Shown: piece by piece, positions 26,801 to 33,062 of the stretch
Layout of the letters: each line of letters opens with the position of its first letter
Position numbering within the stretch: position 1 is the stretch's first letter
DNA from: CAZLFQ01 sp964625465
GTDB lineage: Bacteria; Pseudomonadota; Alphaproteobacteria; Rickettsiales; Midichloriaceae
DNA length: 64,000 nucleotides
Direction of reading: 5' to 3'
Assembly (NCBI GenBank): GCA_964625465.1
Contig: CAZVFD010000007.1
Span: 1-64,000 of the forward strand
Translations under genes and position numbers: made by a program
The notes under the pieces: model-generated
What the model was told of the DNA's origin: nothing
The model's database searches: none
What the model saw: the letters and a program-made list of their open reading frames with translations, nothing else

Positions 26801-26871
26801 CAATTCCAGGACCAAAAACTCCGTACGGCTCAATGCCTAACTCTGGTGGAGATGGACTTAGCAGATCATAG
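23827..26871 (+). CDS. proline/glutamine-rich orphan with YxxPhi motifs; candidate effector
   Basis: A 1,014-residue protein with no recognised family. Residues 1-150 are helical. Residues about 165-430 are a disordered Pro/Gln/Thr-rich region, 445-640 helical, and 645-725 strongly hydrophobic (a membrane hairpin plus amphipathic helices). A second Pro/Ala-rich disordered tail runs from 790. The disordered parts repeat Tyr-x-x-hydrophobic: YQTI (Tyr205), YATL (223), YGTL (288), YQPL (336), YGGV (353), YGIL (846), YGSM (1000). SEYATL fits the ITIM consensus. RKPPPIP (988-994) fits a class I SH3 ligand. There is no signal peptide. A CtrA-type box precedes it, and its 3' end overlaps the convergent glycosyltransferase by 6 bp. 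A host-signalling effector or surface anchor is inference. Confidence 0.75.
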   Translation: MREQEIVQSVKNGIFTKEQGLQLGDALAKSSDLSFSTNLMKAMYEIMLDDLDKSNPAIFAAAYNAARIIHASLKDKSPAFSDPNIITQQNAMLACLQSEKINQMPAIKAQNIKAYGAAALRELLEDTYAKHSTSLGQVAANNKQVTLASKDIKIDKDNPLISINTPNYSGLPRTSELPRMSNVDPKTLPVAEKVTTTPQPQVFEYQTIPDLNAQGPTSAKSEYATLALGPDPSQRPLPTEPAEPKFPTVQTIPTLGNASAQSTTTADTAVLGSPYAVRPLPATSENQYGTLPQPRSDAMAYFPLNGGSPEGQYGLTQEALEKGRQKQEEQLRRANYQPLAATQQVNTQATQQYGGVPQGASQYADAQNLIDQRNQAAQNNSQQQVNPMARPLPTPTQPTQPTQVAIDMPPSTAANTSTSTPAATQPGHVAININDAGSEDNTSSSERRITDQKYHLVLTDQILTAEIRQNDNLRAQRMIAGSLFANMGLPASEIDKLLDKAFVASLDSAEFKSLEGARLLKLREMIAEIYKGGTKDITTLNKEIKETANKLLTRIGAKKLNNEKYVADNFSDIDEIKKESLERANKMLSEALDKNGSKEWNDAVIDSITNEIDYPKMIRDKHSDLLKENSKEATFSSRMQMFGGAFGTGAAFYILAQLLFPPIVFVGALLLIFSFIGAVVTVLAEGLSKLLTGITKFVLGISKLVTGLVVGVIDLIRSAVVGIANQFITDPSKKFDYFTLTPAALKGLDKIQNSIFEENKPKFSERNPERFMANRDGLQGKLDSISVRAENPPAAKLTPKPAPTLTPITPVTLPPLNQSPPIPALVVPAAVSSSTAAIAAATDQNYGILPGQFAKSDAAKAAAAITAPQPSHLTPEQVVNAQTIAAAAEQKIKSEAELKNNPDAARKTELNRLIAQSEGMIQRAREQQNQPLVTVNTAPPQATTIQTQLNSPITVAPLSASPKAPEAQQSTTAVPTNTNETTSPRLIRKPPPIPGPKTPYGSMPNSGGDGLSRS

Positions 26872-28035
26872 GTTTTGCCTAACTTTTTCATGCATAGCAA
26901 AAACCCGTTCCCACTGTTTTTCCAAAGTGAATTTCCTTAGAAAAACTTTGTGTGCACATGCCGCTTTTTGATTTGCCAAATTAGGGTTAGACTTTATTGA
27001 TGCCACTATGTTATCTATACCTTGAACAACTTTACTCGATTCCAGATCTGGATCTATATAGTAGACACAATCTCCAAATTCTCTCATTATGAATGGGTTT
27101 TTATCTGAGATAATAACAGCACCTGCAGCTGCAGCTTCAAATATCCTTTTCGAAGGTATGCCATATTTTTTATGAAAATTACTATGCAATAGCAAGACCA
27201 TGCCTGAGTCATGTAATACATTAATTAAACTATCAGGGTCGTAATCAATAAGCCCAGCATAAGAATTTTTAATGAATGACCATTTATAGTCAAAACCATA
27301 TACTTTGAAATAGCCAGTCTGATCAAGAAGTTTAAAAATATCCTTATAATGTTCTGAGCTACGATCTACATCCCAATTTGTCCCCATATAAACCAAATTT
27401 TTAGGCACAGGTGTGGAATATGCAGTTTCAAAGATTGATGGGTAGTAATCAAACAAAAGATTACTTGTTACTTTTGGATTGCGACTTTGTGCAGCTTTGA
27501 TAAATGACGTAGACCAATCCATTTTATCTCCATAAAATATAAAACCATCAAACAGCTCAAGCCAATCCAAAGTTTTTTGTGATATTTTATTTTCAGTTGT
27601 GAAATCAACCATCTCTCTACGAGCTATGTCTAAGACTCCATATTTAACATAACCATCGTCTCTTACCATATCCGGAAAAGGGTATAATACAAAATCCGGG
27701 TTTATTCTTGATGATATAAAATCCTGCACCACAGACATGTACTTATGATGCCAACTCCAACCAAACAAGCTGTAGTACTCAAAAATATAACAAGCAGACC
27801 CTAAATTATTTATAGCCCTACAGTTGTGTTGGGACTCTTGCATCTCTGCAATAAAAGAGCGAGGTGAAATAATAAGAACTGTATACTTCGGCTGCACTCC
27901 ATCAGCCAATGGAAAACTAAAAAAGCTAAAAGAAAAAAAGCTGTACAACAGTAGACCCAAAACTAATAATGGCGATAGTAATATAGGTATGAAAAATCGA
28001 TTCCAATTATATTTTTTTCGCGATCTTTTTTTCAT
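26866..28035 (-). CDS. membrane-anchored glycosyltransferase (CgeB/GT-B type), copy 2
   Basis: A 389-residue protein with a basic N-terminus and one membrane helix (about residues 14-36), then a soluble domain. The C-terminal half carries the nucleotide-sugar-binding signature of Glyco_trans_1-type enzymes: YGIPSKRIFEAAAAGAVIIS, then REFGDCVYYID. Conserved Cys near AINNLGSACYIFEY are shared with the neighbouring copy. It is a close paralogue of the gene upstream, which it overlaps by 29 bp, so the pair is translationally coupled. It probably modifies a cell-surface glycan; which side of the membrane the domain faces cannot be told. Confidence 0.75.
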   Translation of the reverse strand: MKKRSRKKYNWNRFFIPILLSPLLVLGLLLYSFFSFSFFSFPLADGVQPKYTVLIISPRSFIAEMQESQHNCRAINNLGSACYIFEYYSLFGWSWHHKYMSVVQDFISSRINPDFVLYPFPDMVRDDGYVKYGVLDIARREMVDFTTENKISQKTLDWLELFDGFIFYGDKMDWSTSFIKAAQSRNPKVTSNLLFDYYPSIFETAYSTPVPKNLVYMGTNWDVDRSSEHYKDIFKLLDQTGYFKVYGFDYKWSFIKNSYAGLIDYDPDSLINVLHDSGMVLLLHSNFHKKYGIPSKRIFEAAAAGAVIISDKNPFIMREFGDCVYYIDPDLESSKVVQGIDNIVASIKSNPNLANQKAACAHKVFLRKFTLEKQWERVFAMHEKVRQNL

Positions 28036-29191
28036 TTGCTACTTTAAATTTTCTATGCATCGTAAATACTTTTTTCCATTGCTCTTCTAAAGCAAATTTT
28101 TTGAGAAATATATTATGATCACAAGCCGCTTTCTGATCCGCCATACTAGGGTTGGCTTGAATTTCTTTAACAATTTTATCAATCGCACTAGATACTTTAG
28201 GAGGCTTTACATCAGTATCAACATAATAAACGCAATCCCCAAATTCTTTTTTTACAAAAGGGTTTTCGTCACTAATTATAACATTACTCGCTGCCGCTGC
28301 CTCAAAGATCCTCTTTGATGGTACACCATATTTATTATGAAGCTGACTGTGAAAAAGAAGAGCTATTCCAGATTTTTGCATAGTCTTAATCAAAGTATCT
28401 GCATCAAATGGAATTGTTCCTTTATACGAATTCTTTATATAACTCCACCCTTCTTTTCTTCCATAAACTGCGAAGTATGGTTTTTGATCTAGATTGCTAA
28501 AAATTTTCGTAAAATGACTCGATCTGCGTTTTACATCCCAATTCACACCCACATAAAAAAGCTCTTTCCGATCAGAATGATATAATTCAGTTTTGGGTAT
28601 AGTTGGGTAGAATGAATACAATATACTTTTATCTTTCATCTCAGTGTAGTTACTAAGATTTGATATTAAATTATCAGCCCAATCTTTGTTATTTCCATAA
28701 ACCACATAACTATCAAATAACCCAACCCACCATAGCTTATCCTCAGGGAGATCCCCATAGTTTTCAAGAGAAACTGATTCATATTGAGCCACATCTAAAG
28801 ACGCATATGTCGGATATTTACCTCGTTCAAATAACATGTATGGGAAAGTATAAAACACAAAGTCAGGCTTTATATTGTCATTAACTATCGTTTGTACAAA
28901 CGCAAAAAATTTGTCAAAAAACCTCGGCTGATCTGGATGATATCCAAATTCAAAGAGGTAACAGCTAGATCCTAGGTTATTTATCGCCTTACAATTATGG
29001 TAAGCTTCTTGCATTTCCCCAGCAATATCTGAATTAGCCACTAATAGCACCTTATAGTGCTGATTTACCTGAGATTCAGCAGGAAAACTAGTAATGCCGA
29101 ACCACAGTTGATGCACTAGAAATATGACCAAAACTGTTGGTAACAAAATTAAATAATACTTATTCCAATTCTTCTTTTTTTTGCGCCGCAT
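28007..29191 (-). CDS. membrane-anchored glycosyltransferase (CgeB/GT-B type), copy 1
   Basis: A 394-residue paralogue of the next gene, with the same plan: basic start with Arg/Lys, one membrane helix (about 10-30), the AYHNCKAINNLGSSCYLFE block, VNWDVKRRSSHF, and the C-terminal YGVPSKRIFEAAAA and KKEFGDCVYYVD signatures. The last 29 bp overlap the start of copy 2. The pair is flanked by two orphan genes that each have a CtrA-type box. Glycosyltransferase fold membership is likely; donor and acceptor are unknown. Confidence 0.75.
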   Translation of the reverse strand: MRRKKKKNWNKYYLILLPTVLVIFLVHQLWFGITSFPAESQVNQHYKVLLVANSDIAGEMQEAYHNCKAINNLGSSCYLFEFGYHPDQPRFFDKFFAFVQTIVNDNIKPDFVFYTFPYMLFERGKYPTYASLDVAQYESVSLENYGDLPEDKLWWVGLFDSYVVYGNNKDWADNLISNLSNYTEMKDKSILYSFYPTIPKTELYHSDRKELFYVGVNWDVKRRSSHFTKIFSNLDQKPYFAVYGRKEGWSYIKNSYKGTIPFDADTLIKTMQKSGIALLFHSQLHNKYGVPSKRIFEAAAASNVIISDENPFVKKEFGDCVYYVDTDVKPPKVSSAIDKIVKEIQANPSMADQKAACDHNIFLKKFALEEQWKKVFTMHRKFKVANEKKIAKKI

Positions 29192-29257
29192 CTGCTGTCT
29201 TAAAGTTTATACCGAATATAACAGCATAAATAGAAACAAAAGCAAATGAATAAAATC

Positions 29258-29273
29258 TTAATACAAACTTAAC
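29258..29273 (+). promoter_or_regulatory. CtrA-type box upstream of the 377-residue orphan
   Basis: TTAA-TACAAAC-TTAAC is a perfect TTAA-N7-TTAAC match, ending 65 bp before the start codon at 29339. It also lies 67 bp upstream of the divergent glycosyltransferase start, so it could act on both. Confidence 0.55.
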
Positions 29274-29338
29274 AACATTGTAATAATTCTGTAACAATTG
29301 TTTGCTAATATTTAGTCTTTGAATTAATTATCATTTAT

Positions 29339-30472
29339 ATGACAATCAGAGCAAGCAATAGACTTCCAGAAATAATAGTAGACGAGTTAGAAGCGGACGA
29401 TCAAGAAGAGCAAAATATTGATGAAGCAGACGATATGGCTGCTGAAGCCATAGATACCGCAGAAAGAGTTCCATTTGACGGTAATTCATTCTTTGTTGGG
29501 CTCCTAAGAGATCTAAGTAATAGCAGCACAGACATGGTCAATATCAGAATATTTGCAATTAATAACTTTTTGAATGTGCATGCAGGAAGTTTTGACCCAA
29601 TGTATAAAGCTGCATTCCGCTACGCGCACACCACACGCTTTGTTGTTGAAGATTTTTTTGTTATGATCAATAAACTAACTAATGTTAGTGATGTGGAAAA
29701 GAATACTTGGCTATCGCGAGTAGCAGGTTTACTACTTACTAAATTACACAACATGGAAAATCTAGATAGAGTAGATACGATTTCCACAACTAAAAAACTG
29801 CTGGCCTATCTGGAAGATTCAGAGCGTCTAACTAGCGTAGTTGGAAGACTTACCGAAGGTGTATACACCCCTGCGGAATTAAGAAACAATACTTTTATCG
29901 ATGCGCTACTTTCAGAAGAAGCTATATACGCTAAAAAAGAGCTTGGCTTAACTACCGAAAACTTACTTACACTTAGACAGAAATTTGCAGACAACGATGC
30001 TTTACAAGACAAAGAGCAAAATGATGAGAATTTCCGAACTATTTTATCCAATGAAAACGTTGATTATCTAAAAAAACAGAGAGCAGCTGGAAACTTAGTA
30101 AGAGTTATTAATTCAACTTGGCCACAAGATGAAAGTCTGCATATAAAATTATTTAATTCGCCTGAATTCTTTAAAACACTCTTTCACCCAGACATTTGGA
30201 ATTATATTGACAATGGTTATGGCACGTTAGATTTTTTCGTAAATAGAAGTGCGGAAGAACTACAAAGCTTGGTTAATCGTGAATTATCAGAAGTACAAAA
30301 CACGATTCAGCTTTTGTCTTCTCAGCCAACGTTACTTGCTTCAACACAATTCGCTACATCCCTAACTGATGATGATATGGATGCTGACATGGATATCTCT
30401 GTTGCTACATCTAGCACCATGGTTGCAAATACAATTAATCATCCACCAGTTTCTGGAAAGCGTAAGAGATAG
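29339..30472 (+). CDS. acidic orphan protein, CtrA-box gene
   Basis: A 377-residue, mostly helical protein. The N-terminal 45 residues are strongly acidic and look disordered (many Asp and Glu), a helical core follows to about residue 330, and the tail is acidic, ending with a basic GKRKR. The terminal basic cluster resembles a nuclear localisation signal, but that is weak evidence. There is no signal peptide, membrane segment or known domain. It has a CtrA-type box upstream and its own terminator overlapping the stop codon, so it looks monocistronic. Its AT-rich leader resembles that of the 1,014-residue orphan. Confidence 0.7.
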   Translation: MTIRASNRLPEIIVDELEADDQEEQNIDEADDMAAEAIDTAERVPFDGNSFFVGLLRDLSNSSTDMVNIRIFAINNFLNVHAGSFDPMYKAAFRYAHTTRFVVEDFFVMINKLTNVSDVEKNTWLSRVAGLLLTKLHNMENLDRVDTISTTKKLLAYLEDSERLTSVVGRLTEGVYTPAELRNNTFIDALLSEEAIYAKKELGLTTENLLTLRQKFADNDALQDKEQNDENFRTILSNENVDYLKKQRAAGNLVRVINSTWPQDESLHIKLFNSPEFFKTLFHPDIWNYIDNGYGTLDFFVNRSAEELQSLVNRELSEVQNTIQLLSSQPTLLASTQFATSLTDDDMDADMDISVATSSTMVANTINHPPVSGKRKR

Positions 30473-30503
30473 GCTTGCCCAAGTCAAAAATTATCTCTTT
30501 TTA
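30464..30503 (+). terminator. Rho-independent terminator of the 377-residue orphan
   Basis: AAGAGATA (30464-30471, including part of the stop codon) pairs with TATCTCTT (30492-30499) and is followed by TTTATTTC. The loop contains a small CTTG/CAAG helix. Confidence 0.5.
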
Positions 30504-30559
30504 TTTCTTATGTTTTAAGCTAAACATTTAGTATTATATTAAAATCATTTGGGCTTGGC

Positions 30560-31510
30560 TTGATCAGAATACTAAGCAGTATTTTAACCATACTCTTCCT
30601 CATTACCGGGGCAGGCTTGAGCTGTATATATTATCTTTACTACATACACGAAAGCACTAAAGGAGAAGTTATACTCATAATCCCAAAACAGTCTTCATCA
30701 ACTGAGGTTGGAGAATTGCTAGAAAATGCAGAAGTTGTCGACAGCAGCATAATATTCCAAGGGTTTGCATACCTACACCTAAAGCAAAAAAGATATATCC
30801 AACCTGGTGAATACAAATTTGAAGATGGGCTAAATTTGTCTCAAATCTTTACCAAGATATTAACGGGCGACAGATACATGCGCCATATAACCTTCCCAGA
30901 AGGATACACAAATTTTCAAGTAGTAAATTCTCTTCGGAATGCATACGGACTTGAAGGTGATGTCGTACTGCCAATAAAAGAGGGAAGCCTAATGCCAGAT
31001 ACATATTACTATTATTATGGCGAAGCTAGGGTTTATATAATCTCAGCTATGAGCAAAACCATGGAAAGATTTATAAATGAAGCTTGGGAAAAAAGATCGG
31101 CAGATACTGCTGTGAAGAACAAAGAAGAAGCGATTATTCTAGCTTCGATTATAGAGAAAGAAACTGGCCTCTCAGAAGAAAGAGGCAAGGTATCATCCGT
31201 ATTTAATAATAGATTAAAAATCGGAATGCCTTTACAAGCTGACCCAACAGTAATTTACGCGCTAAAAAATGGAGATACTGATTACGAATACAAGTTAACT
31301 AAAGAAGATATGCATTTTAATTCTCCATATAATACCTACGTCTACAAAGGTCTTCCGCCTACAGCAATCTGTAATCCCAGCAGAGCCTCTATTTCGGCAG
31401 CACTCCACCCTGAACAAACTAATTATTTATATTTCGTTGCTGACGGCAAAGGTGGACATATTTTCTCAAGCAACTACCAAGATCATATAAACAATATAAA
31501 AAAGAATTAA
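30560..31510 (+). CDS. mltG: endolytic murein transglycosylase MltG (YceG-like)
   Basis: A 316-residue inner membrane enzyme that cuts nascent peptidoglycan strands. It has an N-terminal membrane helix (about 4-27), a LysM-like region and the YceG domain with the catalytic Glu in ASIIEKETG, then VFNNRL, GMPLQADPTVIYAL, SPYNTYVYKGLPPTAICNP and the final YLYFVADGKGGHIFS. All are family hallmarks and the length is normal. The start is TTG with a weak GGG ribosome binding site; no ATG fits. Its presence implies that the organism makes peptidoglycan, in keeping with murJ and tolQRA in this window. Confidence 0.95.
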   Translation: MIRILSSILTILFLITGAGLSCIYYLYYIHESTKGEVILIIPKQSSSTEVGELLENAEVVDSSIIFQGFAYLHLKQKRYIQPGEYKFEDGLNLSQIFTKILTGDRYMRHITFPEGYTNFQVVNSLRNAYGLEGDVVLPIKEGSLMPDTYYYYYGEARVYIISAMSKTMERFINEAWEKRSADTAVKNKEEAIILASIIEKETGLSEERGKVSSVFNNRLKIGMPLQADPTVIYALKNGDTDYEYKLTKEDMHFNSPYNTYVYKGLPPTAICNPSRASISAALHPEQTNYLYFVADGKGGHIFSSNYQDHINNIKKN

Positions 31511-31571
31511 GGTTATGTGTTTTTCGACTGTGCTACAAATATACTAGTTAAAGTCATACAAAAGAGAGGCT

Positions 31572-31592
31572 ATGCTGAACTTGGTTTAGCAT
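31572..31592. repeat. palindromic repeat, TGCTGAAC type
   Basis: ATGCTGAAC, TTG and GTTTAGCAT: a 9-bp stem with one G-U pair. It is the same element as at 31647-31667 and 546-566. Confidence 0.75.
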
Positions 31593-31605
31593 TAAAAAAG
31601 GACAG

Positions 31606-31626
31606 ACCCCGAAACAAGTTCGGGGT
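31606..31626. repeat. palindromic repeat, CCCCGAA type
   Basis: ACCCCGAA, a five-base loop and TTCGGGGT: a perfect 8-bp GC-rich stem. It is the second element type of the cluster and is often found beside the TGCTGAAC type in alphaproteobacterial intergenic DNA. Confidence 0.7.
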
Positions 31627-31646
31627 GACAATGACGCTCAAATGTC

Positions 31647-31667
31647 ATGCTGAACTTGGTTCAGCAT
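31647..31667. repeat. palindromic repeat, TGCTGAAC type (perfect copy)
   Basis: ATGCTGAAC, TTG and GTTCAGCAT: a perfect 9-bp stem, the best copy in the window. Confidence 0.8.
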
Positions 31668-31688
31668 CTAGTGCTAAATTCGCTATTA

Positions 31689-31706
31689 TTGTTTGTTAAC
31701 AAACAA
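31689..31706. repeat. 18-bp perfect palindrome
   Basis: TTGTTTGTT joined directly to AACAAACAA, with no loop and no T-run. It could be a dimeric protein-binding site or part of the repeat cluster. Confidence 0.6.
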
Positions 31707-31833
31707 AGAGCTTGAAGAATAAATTATGTGCGGCTGAGGGCGAATTCGTCTCACCTAATTTGTGATGAAAGCATAGCTACTATTAAAAACCCCCTCAATT
31801 CTTTGCATCCAATTTTTTAACCTCTTATAAATA

Positions 31834-32292
31834 TTACCTAGAATTTTGAAAGTGTTTCTTATTTTGTCTTTGATTACCTTTGCTTAGTAGGGGATCCTTA
31901 GTCCTAATACTCACATATGCTTTTCCGTGTGGCGTGATTCCAAGCCACGCTTCGATTGCTTGACGTGATGAAGTGGAGTGTGATGAGTAAGATGGTTTAT
32001 GGTTGTCGTTCAAAACACCGCGCTGTCCTGAATCTGGAACTTTTACTATATGTTTAGTATCAGGTTCAATTGCAACAAGAGTACTGAAGGCAGTACATCC
32101 AAGTGACATGTAAAAAGAAGCAGGAAAACCAGTACCTGCATCAAAATCTACTTCGCAATCCTCATCTAAGTGATTAAATAAGAAGTCTTCGCAAGAAAAT
32201 CTTGGACCATGGCGTCTTCGACCAAGAATCTCTCTAACCTGATCTATCGTTAAGTTAACCATAGACAAATACACGTTTGTTATCTTGGGCAA
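31834..32292 (-). CDS. small orphan protein
   Basis: A 152-residue protein with no recognised family. The N-terminal half has an RRRHGPRFSCEDF segment and a strongly acidic DEDCEVDFDAGTG stretch; the C-terminal 60 residues are polar and basic, with Gln, Asn, Lys and His. The first Met is at 32292; a second Met ten codons in is an alternative start. It stands alone between the repeat cluster and the divergent CADD-like gene. Coding is likely from its length and composition but not certain. Confidence 0.5.
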   Translation of the reverse strand: MPKITNVYLSMVNLTIDQVREILGRRRHGPRFSCEDFLFNHLDEDCEVDFDAGTGFPASFYMSLGCTAFSTLVAIEPDTKHIVKVPDSGQRGVLNDNHKPSYSSHSTSSRQAIEAWLGITPHGKAYVSIRTKDPLLSKGNQRQNKKHFQNSR

Positions 32293-32382
32293 ATATAACT
32301 TACTTTCTTCAAATATAAAATATTGTTTTTTGCGCTAGATATTCTATTCTGATTTTCGAAATAAGTTTATCGGAGTAAAGAC

Positions 32383-33054
32383 ATGTCAAACTTTGCACAA
32401 GAATTAAAAGCTGAGTTATTGAAAAAAAGTATTTTAAATCATCCGTATTATCAATCATGGAATGCTGGGGAATTAACTCACGAATCACTTGCAGAATATA
32501 GCAAACAGTATTTCCACCACGTACAAAGCTTCCCGCAAAGTTTGAGTGCATTGCATTCAAAGTGTGAACCTACAAATAAAGAAGCGCGTGCAATAATTAT
32601 GGAAAACCTAGTTGAGGAAGAGGTGGGCGAGAAAAACCACCCTGATATGTGGTTGCGTTATGCTGCAGGGCTTGGCGCTTCAGAAGCTGATGTGAAAAGT
32701 GTTGTGCAGAATAAAGAAACAAAAAATTTAGTTGATACATTCAAGCAAGTATCTTCGGAAAATTATGAGAAAGGTTTGGGTGCGTTGTTTGCACATGAAT
32801 TCCAATATCATGAAATTGCCAAAACCAAAAAAGATGGCTTGCAAAAGTTCTACGGTATTACTGATGAAAACGTTTTGGAATTCTTTACAGTGCACGGTGA
32901 AGTAGATGTTTGGCATGCAGAGCAACTGACAAAGTTACTTAATAAATTACCAGCTTCCGCATATAAGGAAGTTAGGGAAGGCGCATATAAAGCAATTGAT
33001 GCATTATGGGGTTTCTTAGATGGTATGATGCATACTTGTCCGTGCAAGCATTAG
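32383..33054 (+). CDS. CADD-like heme-oxygenase-fold diiron protein (TenA/PqqC superfamily)
   Basis: A 223-residue helical protein matching the Chlamydia CADD (CT610) family. CADD supports folate synthesis by making p-aminobenzoate in a self-sacrificing oxygenase reaction; the chlamydial protein was first described as binding death domains. The metal-ligand pattern is complete: Glu79 and His86 (EEEVGEKNHP), Glu139 (FAHEFQYHE), His171, Asp175 and His178 (HGEVDVWH). Tyr22/Tyr23, Tyr142 and Lys149 lie where the reactive Tyr and Lys are expected (numbering mapped from memory). The C-terminus has CPCKH. The start has a GGAG ribosome binding site. It is a single gene, convergent with the 883-residue ankyrin protein, with no folate gene beside it here. 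Confidence 0.88.
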   Translation: MSNFAQELKAELLKKSILNHPYYQSWNAGELTHESLAEYSKQYFHHVQSFPQSLSALHSKCEPTNKEARAIIMENLVEEEVGEKNHPDMWLRYAAGLGASEADVKSVVQNKETKNLVDTFKQVSSENYEKGLGALFAHEFQYHEIAKTKKDGLQKFYGITDENVLEFFTVHGEVDVWHAEQLTKLLNKLPASAYKEVREGAYKAIDALWGFLDGMMHTCPCKH

Positions 33055-33062
33055 ACTGGTGG

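Larger units (their letters stand above)
31511..31833. other. repeat-rich intergenic region
   Basis: About 320 bp with no credible gene between mltG and a convergent small orphan. It contains three short palindromic repeats and an 18-bp perfect palindrome, listed separately. A 60-codon open frame (31517-31699) runs through the repeats and is taken as spurious. Confidence 0.7.

Noticed and set aside
31517..31699. Open frame of 60 codons after mltG
   Set aside because: It runs through the palindromic repeats (the repeat translates as HAELGSAS), a common source of spurious annotation.
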